The notes under the pieces are model-generated. The model was not told the DNA's origin. It saw only the letters and a program-made list of their open reading frames with translations, and made no database searches. From NCBI RefSeq assembly GCF_050624435.1, contig NC_134538.1, positions 127,144,937 through 127,208,936 of the forward strand: 64,000 bases of DNA. The letters run 5' to 3'. The translations under genes and the position numbers were made by a program. How positions within the stretch are numbered: position 1 is the first letter of the stretch; the number at the start of each line of letters is the position of its first letter. The DNA comes from Tenrec ecaudatus. Lineage: Eukaryota; Chordata; Mammalia; Afrosoricida; Tenrecidae. Positions 22,401 to 30,658 of the stretch are shown here, in pieces.

Positions 22401-22845
22401 TCCACCTCCTCCACCACCGATAAGCCATCCCATACCCCACCCTCCCCAGGCTGCAGGTACTCCTCACTTGGTGTACAGCCAAGCTCCACCTCCACCAATG
22501 ACCTCTGCTCCGCCACCAATCACCCCTCCCCCTGGACATATTATTGCCCAGATGCCACCTTATATGAATCATCCTCCTCCAGGACCTCCCCCACCTCAGC
22601 ATGGTGGCCCACCTGTCAGTGCCCCCCCTCCTCACCATTACAACCCTAACTCTCTACCGCAGTTCACTGAAGATCAAGGAACTCTGAGCCCTCCATTTAC
22701 CCAGCCAGGGGGAATGAGTCCTGGGATGTGGCCTGCACCAAGAGGGCCGCCACCGCCTCCACGCATGCAGGGGCCGCCTTCTCAGACCCCACTTCCTGGA
22801 CCGCATCATCCAGACCAGACGCGATACAGACCTTATTACCAGTGA
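4473..22845 (+). CDS. CBLL1: CBLL1 (HAKAI) E3 ubiquitin-protein ligase, six coding exons
   Basis: Coding exons 4473-4485, 9128-9298, 16509-16609, 16955-17038, 18906-18979 and 21810-22845 join to an unbroken 492-codon frame; the human protein has 491 residues. All introns are GT-AG. The RING finger (about residues 110-149) shows C110, C113, C126, H128, C131, C134, C146 and C149. It is followed by the HYB part with a C2H2-like pair (C167, C173, H186, H191) that binds phosphotyrosine targets as a dimer. From about residue 200 to the end the protein is low-complexity, rich in Pro and His, and ends RYRPYYQ. Known role of the family: ubiquitination and endocytosis of tyrosine-phosphorylated E-cadherin, and membership of the WTAP-VIRMA-ZC3H13-HAKAI m6A writer complex in the nucleus. 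The start lies in a CpG island. One extra Ala in exon 2 (GCGGCG, QAANK) explains the extra residue over human. Confidence 0.96.
5743..5925 (+). repeat. AfroSINE
   Basis: Clear head AAGGAGCCCTGGTGGCTTAA, then 'gggctgctgatcacaac', 'gagagaaagatgaggctgcc' and a diverged 3' end near 'agagtccctacgagttagaag'. Confidence 0.85.
6653..6728. mobile_element. Short palindromic mariner-type MITE
   Basis: Left arm 'gaggcttcaaagttttgtgg', right arm 'ccacgaactttttgaagcac'; the arms are inverted repeats around an A-rich centre. Related copies at 36.9, 52.2 and 62.7 kb. Family name not certain. Confidence 0.6.
6990..7195 (+). repeat. AfroSINE, diverged
   Basis: Head degraded ('aaaggctcccagagcaat'), but 'gaagcaggatgaggctttct' and the 3' end 'agaaggcagtgagtttgg' are typical. 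Confidence 0.75.
7779..7978 (+). repeat. AfroSINE
   Basis: AAGGAGCCCCGGTGGCACTG head, 'ttgacagttcaaactgacc' in place of the B-box region, 'tgctccacgagagaaagac', and 3' end 'ctcgatggcattgggtttg'. One of the better preserved copies. Confidence 0.88.
8715..8927 (-). mobile_element. RTE-type LINE fragment
   Basis: The plus strand matches the reverse complement of the 3' part of the afrotherian RTE reverse-transcriptase frame: 'gatgaaacactgtctg', 'ccattgtccatcttgttgaagg', 'gatgtccttttccagggatt', 'cctcctgatagtataacatg'. A MITE begins exactly where it stops. Confidence 0.75.
8929..9041. mobile_element. TA-flanked MITE with 24-bp inverted ends
   Basis: Left end CCGTATATACTCGAGTATAA; the right end read inverted is CTGTAAATACTCTTGTATAA. 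TA dinucleotides at 8927-8928 and 9042-9043 are the target duplication, as in Tc1/mariner insertions. 113 bp, too short to code. It sits at the edge of the RTE piece, 86 bp before CBLL1 exon 2. Confidence 0.75.
9128..9298 (+). CDS. CBLL1: CBLL1 coding exon 2
   Basis: Acceptor acatag, donor gtcagt. Encodes [20 protein letters not shown] onward, the basic N-terminal region before the RING. Contains the GCGGCG that adds one Ala relative to human. Preceded in the intron by an RTE piece and a MITE ending 86 bp upstream. Confidence 0.93.
9663..9790 (-). repeat. AfroSINE, reverse, diverged
   Basis: Opens with 'aacccactgctgttgagttgatt', the reversed 3' end of the element, and ends in degraded text around 'accaccagcatcaccaggcc'. 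Confidence 0.6.
10165..10900 (-). mobile_element. L1 3' UTR, afrotherian type
   Basis: The plus strand reads as a reversed L1 3' UTR: 'gaaggtttacagcgtagttc', 'aagttaaacagtttgctcc', 'ggggtcttccaccagtctctagctgacc', 'gaccaatggttaacacc', 'ttttaagttccagtcgctactc'. This order matches the L1 3' UTR common in elephant and relatives. No reading frame is left. A mariner lies just downstream. Confidence 0.7.
10973..12234 (+). mobile_element. Mariner transposon, near full length, dead
   Basis: About 1.26 kb between imperfect inverted ends (GGGTACCCCCTCCC at left; inverted right end AGAGGGGGAACCCCC), with TA at 10971-10972 and 12235-12236. The transposase N-terminus ([20 protein letters not shown]) with helix-turn-helix text 'GKTQVYKWF' starts near 11158. 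The catalytic region reads [11 protein letters not shown] near 11858, where mariners usually have HxDNAPxH, so the second catalytic Asp is changed to Asn. Several stops and frame changes interrupt the frame. A deleted relative lies at 59974-60907. Confidence 0.88.
12705..12890 (+). repeat. AfroSINE, second subfamily
   Basis: 'gtacaaatggttcacgccc', 'agcggtgcctggaagaaagg', 'gggagctacttcacacaagg' and 'tctgctctgacacacccggc' follow the order of the second AfroSINE type; strongly diverged. Confidence 0.6.
13780..13938 (+). repeat. AfroSINE, head missing
   Basis: Begins around 'ggcgagcatattaggctgc', has 'actgcctactcccgttaaga' and 3' end 'gttggaatggatttgatgg'. Confidence 0.7.
14640..14740 (+). repeat. 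AfroSINE 5' half
   Basis: 'gggagttctggtggcatggt', 'gtgttgggcttctaagcgca' and 'aggtcagcagttcaaaacc' are the tRNA-derived half; the 3' half is absent. Confidence 0.75.
14889..16020 (-). mobile_element. LINE 3' end, reverse, with SINE fragment at its edge
   Basis: A T-run at 14889-14900 marks the poly-A end. The inner text 'cacaagctggtgtgcttctt', 'tagatggctacttgtttgaa', 'tttaagatcccagacactat' and 'gatagccaggcaccatctgc' is homologous, in reverse, to the LINE at 30.66-31.79 kb, so both belong to one family. At 14850-14888 lies a reversed AfroSINE 3' end ('aaaccaaacttactgccgtc') that stops at the T-run. The 5' limit on the right is not clear. Confidence 0.7.
15759..15864. repeat. 53-bp tandem duplication inside LINE 3' end
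   Basis: ATTCCGATTGATAGCCAGGC starts at 15759 and again at 15812; both copies run to 'gtagcactcttt(a)cctt'. The two units differ by only a couple of bases, so the duplication is younger than the LINE. Confidence 0.85.
16509..16609 (+). CDS. CBLL1: CBLL1 coding exon 3
   Basis: Acceptor ttctcag, donor gtataa. Encodes [17 protein letters not shown] and onward to GHLFWDFQ, nearly identical to human; ends in phase 0. Confidence 0.93.
16955..17038 (+). CDS. CBLL1: CBLL1 coding exon 4 (RING first half)
   Basis: Acceptor ttccacag, donor gtaagt. 28 codons from INILGEKDD to IKIYGRM, carrying the first RING cysteines (FCDKC). Confidence 0.94.
17485..17690 (+). repeat. AfroSINE
   Basis: 'aggagccctggtagcacagg' head, 'gtgtgggagaaagccgaggc', 'ggcccagttctgctccgccc' and 'ccggttggaattgactcatt' in order. 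Confidence 0.85.
18246..18802 (+). mobile_element. LINE 3' end with perfect 12-bp target-site duplication
   Basis: 5'-truncated insert of 557 bp beginning 'aggagacgaggcagccaggg' and ending CCCCAAATAAAATGATTAAA plus an A-run. AGTTCTCAAGGG occurs at 18234-18245 and 18803-18814, so both ends are exact. It carries its own AATAAA in the sense orientation of CBLL1, about 100 bp before exon 5. Confidence 0.9.
18906..18979 (+). CDS. CBLL1: CBLL1 coding exon 5 (RING second half)
   Basis: Acceptor tttacag, donor gtaaga. Encodes [20 protein letters not shown] and KMCPG, the rest of the RING except its last Cys. A young LINE 3' end sits about 100 bp upstream in the intron. Confidence 0.94.
19285..19515 (-). 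repeat. AfroSINE, reverse, with internal duplication
   Basis: Opens 'attgctgttgagtcagttct' and ends 'cttagccactgtgccacaagg'. 'ggcccatagggt(t/c)(c/t)cca' with 'tatacctacagagaagctga' appears twice (about 19319 and 19379), and 'gtggctagcaggt' also occurs twice, showing local duplication inside the SINE. Confidence 0.75.
19965..20032 (+). repeat. SINE 3' remnant
   Basis: 'agaattgctgtgaattggcg' followed by 'gactcagtggcagtgactcc' resembles the 3' end of AfroSINE. Short, so weak. Confidence 0.45.
21810..22845 (+). CDS. CBLL1: CBLL1 coding exon 6 (HYB domain and Pro-rich tail)
   Basis: Acceptor taatgtag. Begins with the last base of the Gly codon and the final RING Cys, then [15 protein letters not shown] and a His pair (AHINHRH), then 300 residues rich in Pro, His and Gln. 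Stop TGA at 22843-22845. The whole disordered tail is in one exon, as in human. Confidence 0.95.
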
Positions 22846-25245
22846 TAGTAGTATTGTGAACTGAAGAGGTGATGCGGGGGGGTGGGGGGGGGCAACTTAG
22901 ACATAGTCATCCTTTAATTAAGCTTTGACTGCTTGGGGAAGGAGAAGCACCTCTCACAGAGGGGGCTGTAAAATACTTTAGGGTCTTGTTCTCAAGATGG
23001 TTTTAAGCCTTGACCTGGGGCCTGATTTCAAAGTACAATACTGTAGTGCAGATAAGTGGCTCACTTGAGCGCAGCTACGTTTTAACAACTTTGTTCTCTT
23101 AGTGTGGTAAATGGACCCAGAGGTGACCAGTTGTAATATTATTTCCTGGGGGGGGAAATTTTATTTTTCATTGTTCCACTTTCAGAAGTATTGCTTTTGT
23201 TAAACCCAATCTTTAGTTTTTCTTGTGATACATTTTGTTAACCTGTGTAAATGGATTAAATTTCAATATGGTTGTAAAAATGCTACTTTTTATGTGAATT
23301 TAAGTGCAGCCACATACTGTTTTTTTAAAGCCTTACGTTTTACCACTAATTTCTTAAAGTCACAATAAAATTCTGGAAGGCAGGCAGTCCAATGGCAGAA
23401 AATGATCTCACATGGCAGGCACTGGAACAATAAGGTGTAGGAAGTATATGATGCGCTTCGCTTGGATGCCTTTTCATTTTTAGGCAGCCTCAGGAACGCC
23501 CGAGCACCTAAGGGTTCTAGAGCCAAGATATATTTCTGTTTGTGACATTAAAGATCATTGCTGAATATTTGGAAGAATACAGACAAAGTACCTGATTCTA
23601 TAAGCTCCAAGTTGGTAGGGGATGGTACGCTCATTCAGGTTTGCCCTTGAATGGTTTGAGTGGCGTGATTCATCACAAGTCACGTGAGCTGTTTAAGCGG
23701 TCTCTGGGTGCAGTGTGCCCTGCTCTGCTCATTGTTAGAATCTAAACCGACTGAAGAGGCTTGAGACAGTTCCTCTCTTCATGGTAGAATTTGATCCTGT
23801 GCTCAAGTGGCTTGTTTATTGGGTTTCAAGTAAAATTAAAATACCACGGGGAATTGGTATGTTAATGAAAGACATTCTTGTAATCACAAACTTGCATTTG
23901 CTCAGGTCTCATTACTGTATGATACGGGATTTTTCCTTTAACTTGAAAACTTAAATTATGATTTCCTGAAGCTTGGTTGGAGCAATCTAAACTTGGACTG
24001 TTTTAGAATGACGCTACTGGTGAAGACTGCCAGGTGATTTTGTATTGGAGAGAAGTTCTGACTAAATTGTGAATTTCAGTGCTTTATACGGTGCCTTCAG
24101 AGTCAGCGTTTGCATTGTAGGGACTTTTTAATATCCAGCTAAGGTAACCACTTAACGGTTTATACAGAACTCACGTATAAATTGATACTCTTGGGATATT
24201 GTTATATATCCTTGGACTAAACCCCTGTGAAGGATTTTTCCCTCCTAAAATGGTGCACAACATAAACATGAAATGTATAGGATGCAGCTTTCATTTATGA
24301 GATAGTTCGTAGTGTATACATTTAGAGAGTGCTTGTTAGCCAAGGGTCACCTGATGGCTAATTTAGCGTTTTCCTGCGTCAGGCACAGGCAAAGCAAATC
24401 CCCATCTCCAGTCATCAGATGCAAAGGCATCGATCTCAGAGCTTAGAGCCGATGTTAGAAATAATATCAGTGGTCATTTCAACCTTTGACTATCCCAACA
24501 TAACCAATTCACTTTTTAAAAAAGTGGTTTTTCCTACCTAGCAACTCGAGAATTCAATGTAAATGCCATATTTCTAGTGAGTCCTAGTTGTTAGAAGCAT
24601 GGGAGTGAGACAGTGTGAAATGATGGTGGGGAATGCTGTCATGTTACTGTAGGTACTTGGACTGGTGCAAACATGGTTCTCTTTCATGCCCCTGTTTGGG
24701 AGCTGTTAAAACAGTACTGCTGGAAATCCAATACCAGGCTCTGTGTCGTGAAATAAGGAAATAGCCAAATTCACACAAGACCCTCAACAATGAAGAGAGC
24801 TCTCTTGTGATTTTGAAATCCACTAGGACTATAAGTGGTGTGGAACCCCTTCACACCCTGTGTATTAGACAAGAAACCCAGTAAGTATCTCGACAAAAGC
24901 CCACATTTCAAGAGACAGAGACTTGAAAGAAGACAATTTGTTCCCCGTTAGGTTTGAGAGGTCTATGTAATGCAGGGGTCCATAGCAGACAAAAGTTGAA
25001 AATGGCGTCAGACTCGAATTGAGTTTTTGCTTCAATGAGGGTGGGTGGGTAGAAGGATAACAAAATCACTGTTAGTGTTTCTACGGAAGAAGATGTGAAT
25101 TCCAGCCTTATTTCAGGGAAGCCTTTGAAGCTATGATGGACATAAGTCTAAATTCAATGTATGTATGTTTCATTATATTGCTCTTAAGACTACTGAGGTG
25201 GCAGTTTAATTCTTAAAAACAATAAAATGGAAGCATAAATACTGT
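22846..25245 (+). other. CBLL1: CBLL1 3' UTR (extent inferred)
   Basis: No SINE or LINE is visible in this stretch, unlike its surroundings, which suits a constrained 3' UTR. Two AATAAA hexamers stand out: 23364-23369 and 25221-25226. Either may be used; the second would give a 3' UTR of about 2.4 kb. A G-run sits just after the stop (about 22876-22892). Confidence 0.6.
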
Positions 25246-25438
25246 TTTTGCCTAAATGAATTTTTACCTCATGGTGACACTTGGGAGAACACAGGATTTT
25301 CCATTATGTTGCTTCAACCTTCTACAGGAAATTAGATCCCCGGCTTGAATATTACAACCCTCAAGTTGAGTGTATTGTTTTGGCATATGTGTTCAGAGTG
25401 CAATGTAGCAGTTGTAGATGGATCAGCATCAAGACACA

Positions 25439-25537
25439 GGAAACAGTAGTATACACCCATATTGCCATTGAAGAAACAGTAGTATGCACCCATATTGCCA
25501 TTGAAGAAACAGTAGTATACACCCATATTGCCATTGA
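25439..25537. repeat. 33-bp minisatellite, three units
   Basis: GAAACAGTAGTATACACCCA begins at three positions 33 bp apart, each unit ending in 'tattgccattgaa'. Only one base (A to G) separates the middle unit. Because 33 is a multiple of three, both strands keep open frames across it. It lies about 200 bp past the distal CBLL1 polyadenylation signal. Confidence 0.92.
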
Positions 25538-26904
25538 AAACTCTTTGTTCAAAACTGTTGTGTAAGTTCTAATTAGGTACTCTGAAAGATAAAAGGAAAA
25601 AGTATTTGAACATAATATTAAAGCTTAAAATAAGTTACTATTTGCTAAGCCGCATAAAACTTTGTCCTGAAGGACTGGAGCAGTTTCTTTCACCCTTTTG
25701 AGATAGCCGTATACTGTGAGTACATGGACACACACAAGTACCAGAACCCAAACCAGAAATTCTCAAGTTGATTAGCCAACAAGTTTCTGTATTGATGTTA
25801 ATAGAAGATTCACAATTGTATCCAAAGGGTTTGTTCTGATTGGAAGCATATTTATTTTTCCTTACTGGTTTGGTATTGTAATCTATTTATTTTGTGGTCC
25901 AGAAACCAAGGGGGGAAAAAATCGACATTTCAAAATACAGTGCCATCATGCACAAAATCACATCACTATCCTGAGAAAAAGTCAACTCCTTAGGTGACAT
26001 GTTCTAAGCAGTTAATCATGCACCATTCTCAAGAGACCATCAATGAACATTAAATTTATGTCATGTTACAAATACGATAAAATTGCTAGGTGTCCAGGGG
26101 AGAAGGCTCCATTGGACCGGTGTCGATTGAACAGAGTTTTGAAGTGGATGAAAGTCATGTCATCAACAAGTCACCTTTTTGAACTGATGGCCCAGCTGGT
26201 ACAAAGACTTTGAAGTGGATTACACTTGGCATGTTTGAAGGACAGGATTTCTGAAGGAGTGAGACCAGACCAGTAAGCCTTGCGGGGTAAGGAGCCGAGG
26301 GAGTGGGGCGGCCACAAAAGGCCGTGTGGGATGGGCGTGGGAAGCTGTCGTGTGGTTCTGAGCCAGAGGCTCAGCCCTGGCGCTGATGGGTCAGAGGGAC
26401 CTGAAGGCCAAGATACAAGAGGGGGATGCTGCTAATCTACACAAGACCTGCCAGATGGGTCACCGAGTGGTGACTGTATGCTTAGTGAAACACCTATGTT
26501 AGATGTGGGAACATTAAAAGCCAAGGAGCTTCAAGAGCTTACGTTCTAGCTTAAATTCTTAAGTATCTTTGTCAAAGTACAGTGACTAGGGGGAAAAACG
26601 ATTACATTAAAAAAGATAATTAGCAACACAGATAAAAATGCACAATGAAAGAGAAGTGTTAAATTTTGTATTGGAGCAGGAATCTATTTGCTAATAGCTC
26701 TTCTGGGTCTACTGTATCCTGCTAACTAGTTCCTGGGTGACATTGGAACATACCTGTAGACAGCTATCATGTACCTGGGTGTGGTGTAGTTAGGTCCAGG
26801 AACTGAACGGATGAAACCGTAGTAGATCAGTATTTAGACAGACTTTAATTTCTTTTGGGAAGTAATGTCAATAACCTTGAACTCTGGAGTTAGACTGTCT
26901 AGAT

Positions 26905-27082
26905 CAATAGTTCTCAACCTGTGGGTCCCGACCCCTTTAGGGGTGGAATGACCCTTTCACAGGGGTTGCCTGATTCATAAGAGTAGCCAACTGACAGTGA
27001 TGAAGTAGTAATGAAAATAATGTTACGGTTGGGGGTCACCCTGAAGGGGTGGCGGCCTGAGTGAGGAAGGCTGAGAACACTG
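26905..27082 (+). mobile_element. SPIN-like hAT non-autonomous element
   Basis: Left end 'tagttctcaacctgtgggtc' then 'cgacccctttaggggtgg' and 'gaccctttcacaggggttgcc'; right part 'gttgggggtcacc' and 'gaaggctgagaacactg'. These match the ends of SPIN (Space Invader) elements, given from memory as CAGTGGTTCTCAACCTGTGG at the left. The 8 bp before it (26897-26904, GTCTAGAT) and after it (27083-27090, GTCTGGAA) agree at 6 of 8 positions, as expected for an aged hAT target duplication. It is 178 bp with no transposase. SPINs are known to have entered tenrecs and several other tetrapods by horizontal transfer. Confidence 0.82.
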
Positions 27083-27560
27083 GTCTGGAAGGAATTTGGG
27101 CTCTTCCCCCTTGTAACCATAACTGTGACCATGGTAACTGTACTTGTATCTTTCAGGCTTTGCTTTAGCTTGCTTTTCTGAAAAAGTGGGAATAATCCTG
27201 GTGCCTCATACAAGCTGTTGAGAAAGAAGTGCATTCTAGCTAGATGAAGGGGCTTAAAAAGGCTCATGGGAAAATCCCATTGCCGTCTGATACTGCTTGT
27301 TCACGAATATTGAAAGCTCCCTCATATGTTAAGGCAAGTCAGTAAGATTTCCTGACAGTTTAGAGGTGAGGTGTAGAGTGCAGGAAGGTGGACTTGGCAT
27401 CAGCTGAGGTGGGGGAGGTACTGGTAGAGCTGAGGAGGGGGGAGATACGTTGATGCCATGTGGAGATAACAAAATTTATCAATTAATACAGGTATTCTTG
27501 TTCACACAGTGTAGGGTCAGGCTTGAGTGTAAAACATTTCTTTAAAAAATTTTTTTTTCT

Positions 27561-27878
27561 TTGAGTGAGTGAGAGTGAGTAAGTTAGTGGGATAGTGAGT
27601 GAGTGAGAGTGAGTGAGTGAGAGAGTGAGTGAGTGAGTGAGAGAGTGAGTGAGAGAGTGAGTGAGTGGGTAAGTGGGAGAGTGAGTGTGTGAGAGAGTGA
27701 GTGAGTGAGCGTGAGTGTGAGTGAGTGAGTGAATGAGAGAGAGAGTGAGTGAGAGTGAGTGAGAGAGTGAGTGAGTGAGTGAGGGAGAGAGTGAGTGAGT
27801 GAGTGAGTGAGTGAGAGTAAGTGAGTGAGAGTGAGTGAGTGAGAGTGAGTGAGTGAGTAAGTTAGTGGGAGAGTGAGT
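27561..27878 (+). repeat. GAGT/GAGA microsatellite, about 318 bp
   Basis: Long run of GAGT units with interspersed GAGAGT and GAGTGTGA variants. GTAAGTTAGTGGGA occurs near both ends (about 27579 and 27857), and the 16-mer GAGTGTAAAACATTTC flanks the tract at 27525-27540 and 27880-27895. Confidence 0.95.
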
Positions 27879-28694
27879 CGAGTGTAAAACATTTCATTTG
27901 CATTTTTAATTGCCAAGTTATATTACTTAAGCAAAGGTATGTGTCACATTTTTAAGGAATTATTAGAATACGATTTTTTTAAGGATAAAATTACTCATGT
28001 GCTAAACTTTCATAAGTTTCTTCCCAACCTACCTCCCAATTGCACCTTTGCGTATCATTTCCCTGTCAACCATGCTCTGGGCTTTGTAGCTTTATTTTTA
28101 TTTTCCAAGGCAGTGTCTTACCTTCTTCCTACATCAGAGACCCAGTTTTTGTCCTAGTCAATTTCCGTATTTGCTGCAAGGTAAAAGCAGGCCCAGGTGT
28201 GTGTTTGGAGGGAAACTGGACGGGTGTGATCAGTCAGCCTCTGAGTGGCTGCCTGCATGTTGATGTGGGCAGAGAAAGTGGAGTGCTCATTCCGGTTTCA
28301 CGTTTTGCTTGGTGGGAAAAATGGAGAGGAAAAGGCAGGCATCAGTGGCAGTCTTACAGAAGACTGCCTGTGCTAAAGCTAAGCGGAGCCATTGAAGAGA
28401 CTGTTGGGGTCCATTTCCACACCGCACCCTTTATAGAGGAAGAGCTGGGCACCGAGCTTTAAAGGACATTCTGTGTAGATGGATGTGCTATTTCCACATC
28501 CTCCCAAAGTCTATAGGATGCACGAAACTATAAGGTGGCCACCATTCAAAAGGTTCTAAGAAGCCCTGTTATAAAAAGTGCTGATTCTCAAACTTTTGAG
28601 GTTCCTAAATTTAATGGGCCTGCCGCTTTCCAGAAAGAAAAAAGAAACAACAAAACCTGGCAATTAGTATGGTAGCCGATAGGCCAGCGCAAAG

Positions 28695-28920
28695 TGTATT
28701 GTTAGGTGCCATCTCGTCGGCACTGACCCATAGCGAACCCATGCACCATACATAGACTGGAGCACTTCACAGTCCTGGGCCATCCTCGAAATTGTTCCTG
28801 TGCCAAGCCCCTGGCTGCAGCCACTGCCAGTCCATTCAGCGTAGCTTCAGAACACAGTGTAGCTGTGTATTTGCTGCAATCCTGCAGGTGGCAGTGTTGC
28901 CCACGGGGGGGAAACACTGC
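28695..28920 (-). mobile_element. RTE-type LINE fragment
   Basis: 'gttaggtgccatctcgtcgg', 'gacccatagcgaacccatgc' and 'ccatcctcgaaattgttcc' then 'ggctgcagccactgccagtcc' follow, in reverse, the same RTE 3' region as the pieces at 8.7 and 56.9 kb. Confidence 0.72.
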
Positions 28921-29402
28921 TCTAGTTCTTCATTAAGATGATTAAATAAGTCTATTTTTCCTTTCTGCATTTGATCTTAAGTCCAACAGACAATCCCTCC
29001 CAGTAGACCCACGAGATAGAGGGTTCTTTGACAATAAAGGTTTAGAGGTGGGGTCTACGGTAGTTCACCTACACCCCCCCTTTAAGAAATAATGTTTACG
29101 AGATGGTATTGAATCGTTTTCTGTTGGTGCTATGGTCAATTTATAATTAGCATGAAGCAAAGAATGTGCTGGTGAACAAAAGAGAAGCCTCTGTCTGCTG
29201 AATCTCTGGTGACACGGTGGAGCTCCGGTGCTGCTACTCTGCCCTGGAGTGACAAAGAATGACAAAATAGCGAAGGAAAAAAGTATATTTTCTCCTAATA
29301 CTGGTTTGCTTCCCGGAGAATCCAAACATGGCGTACCTATGCTGCTTCCCCTCTATTCACTCCTCCCCTTGCTTTTGATTTTATAGCTCCATGAAAAACC
29401 AA

Positions 29403-29970
29403 CCTCACACTGGACATCCCCTTACAGAAGGGTCATGGGGAGGAGACAGCCAGTCAAGGTGCAGTATAGCACTGATGAACCATACAACTTTCCTCGAGCT
29501 CTTTCATGCCCCCCCCCCCACCCACTATCATGATCCCAGTTCTACCTTGCCAATCCAGCTAGACCAGTGCATGTTTACGGGTACAGATAAGAGCTGGAAA
29601 CGGAATGCAGGACTGATAAACCCTTCAGGACCAATAATGAGAGTAGAGACACCAGGAGGGAAAGGGGAAGGTGGGAGAGAAGGGGGAAATGATCACAATG
29701 ATCTACATATAACTCCTTCTCTGGGGGACAGACAACAGAAAAGTAGGTATAAGACATGAAAAAATAATTTATCAAGGGTTCATGGGGGAGGGAGGGTGGG
29801 AGAGGGAGGGGAATAATGAGTTGGTACCAAAGGCTCAAGTAGAAAGAGAATGTTTTGAGAATGATGATGGCAGTAAATGTATAAATGTGCTTGACACAAT
29901 GTATGTATGTATGTATGTATGTATTGTGAAAAGAGCTGTATGAATCCCCAATAAAATGATTAAAAAAAAA
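29403..29970 (+). mobile_element. LINE 3' end with 10-bp target-site duplication
   Basis: Starts near 'ctcacactggacatcccctt', ends CCCCAATAAAATGATTAAAA. GAAAAACCAA at 29393-29402 and 29971-29980 is the likely duplication. Close relative of 18246-18802. It contains (TATG)n at about 29899-29925. A reversed SINE follows directly, so the LINE probably inserted at the SINE's A-rich tail. Confidence 0.85.
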
Positions 29971-29980
29971 GAAAAACCAA

Positions 29981-30175
29981 ACTGCCATTGGGTTGATTCT
30001 GACTCAGAGCGGCCCCATCAGAAAGGGTAGCACTGCCCCTGTGGGGTTCTGAGACTAATTCTTCACAGGAGTAGAAAGCCTCCTCTTTCTCCCATGGAGC
30101 AGCTGGTAGTTTCGAACTGCTGACCTGATGGTTAGCAGGTCAATGCATAGCCCACTACAACACCAGGATTCCTAT
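29981..30175 (-). repeat. AfroSINE, reverse
   Basis: 'actgccattgggttgattct', 'ctgtggggttctgagactaa', 'cctctttctcccatggagca' and 'acaacaccaggattcct' in the expected reverse order. Confidence 0.88.
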
Positions 30176-30658
30176 AGCTTCACTGGCTTATCCAAGTTTC
30201 ATCTGAAGAGGGAGCAATTAAGTATGTGAATCTAAGACCAGTTATAGATAGAGCATTTGGATCATGGCTAAAGATTGTCCACTTCAAGAAGCTGGAGTGA
30301 GGAATATATCGAATTTGGGCCCAGACGTTTCATTGCATAGGGTTTGTCAGGAGATGCTCCTGAAGCATGCTTTCAGAGAGAATCCACAAACAAACCGTTT
30401 CCAGATGGCTAACAAGAAACGCAATAGGAACAGCTCTTCAGCGGCTTCCACTGTGTCTCAGTCAGCTTCCCCTCCCTTGACCCCCATACCGGCGGTGCCT
30501 GTCCCTTGCACTGTCACTCCGCCTCTTCCCTCCCTCCTTCCATCCTCCTCTCCCTCTAACTTCTTCCTTTCTCTGTTCACCACCGCCACCCAGGACCGCA
30601 CGCAGGGCAGCAGGCAGAAAGCTTAACTTTTACTGTGCAGCTAAGTGCACTGTGCATG

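Larger units (their letters stand above)
25246..30550. other. Intergenic DNA between CBLL1 and the STAU1 pseudogene
   Basis: No exon recognised. It holds the 33-bp minisatellite, the SPIN-like element, the GAGT microsatellite, an RTE piece, a LINE 3' end and a reversed SINE. 25570-26890, 27100-27520 and 27900-28680 show nothing I can name. 30240-30560 has an open frame (30264-30626) that I do not recognise; it could be upstream retrocopy sequence. Confidence 0.6.

Noticed and set aside
21913-22638. Minus-strand frames of 65-120 codons inside CBLL1 exon 6
   Set aside because: Shadows of the Pro/His-rich coding strand; the Trp/Arg-rich text is what such codons give in reverse.
27584-27916. 110-codon Ser/Leu/Thr repeat frame
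   Set aside because: Translation of the GAGT microsatellite.
28565-28680. Possible second hAT end near 'gattctcaaacttttgagg'
   Set aside because: Only a short resemblance; no matching opposite end or 8-bp duplication was found.
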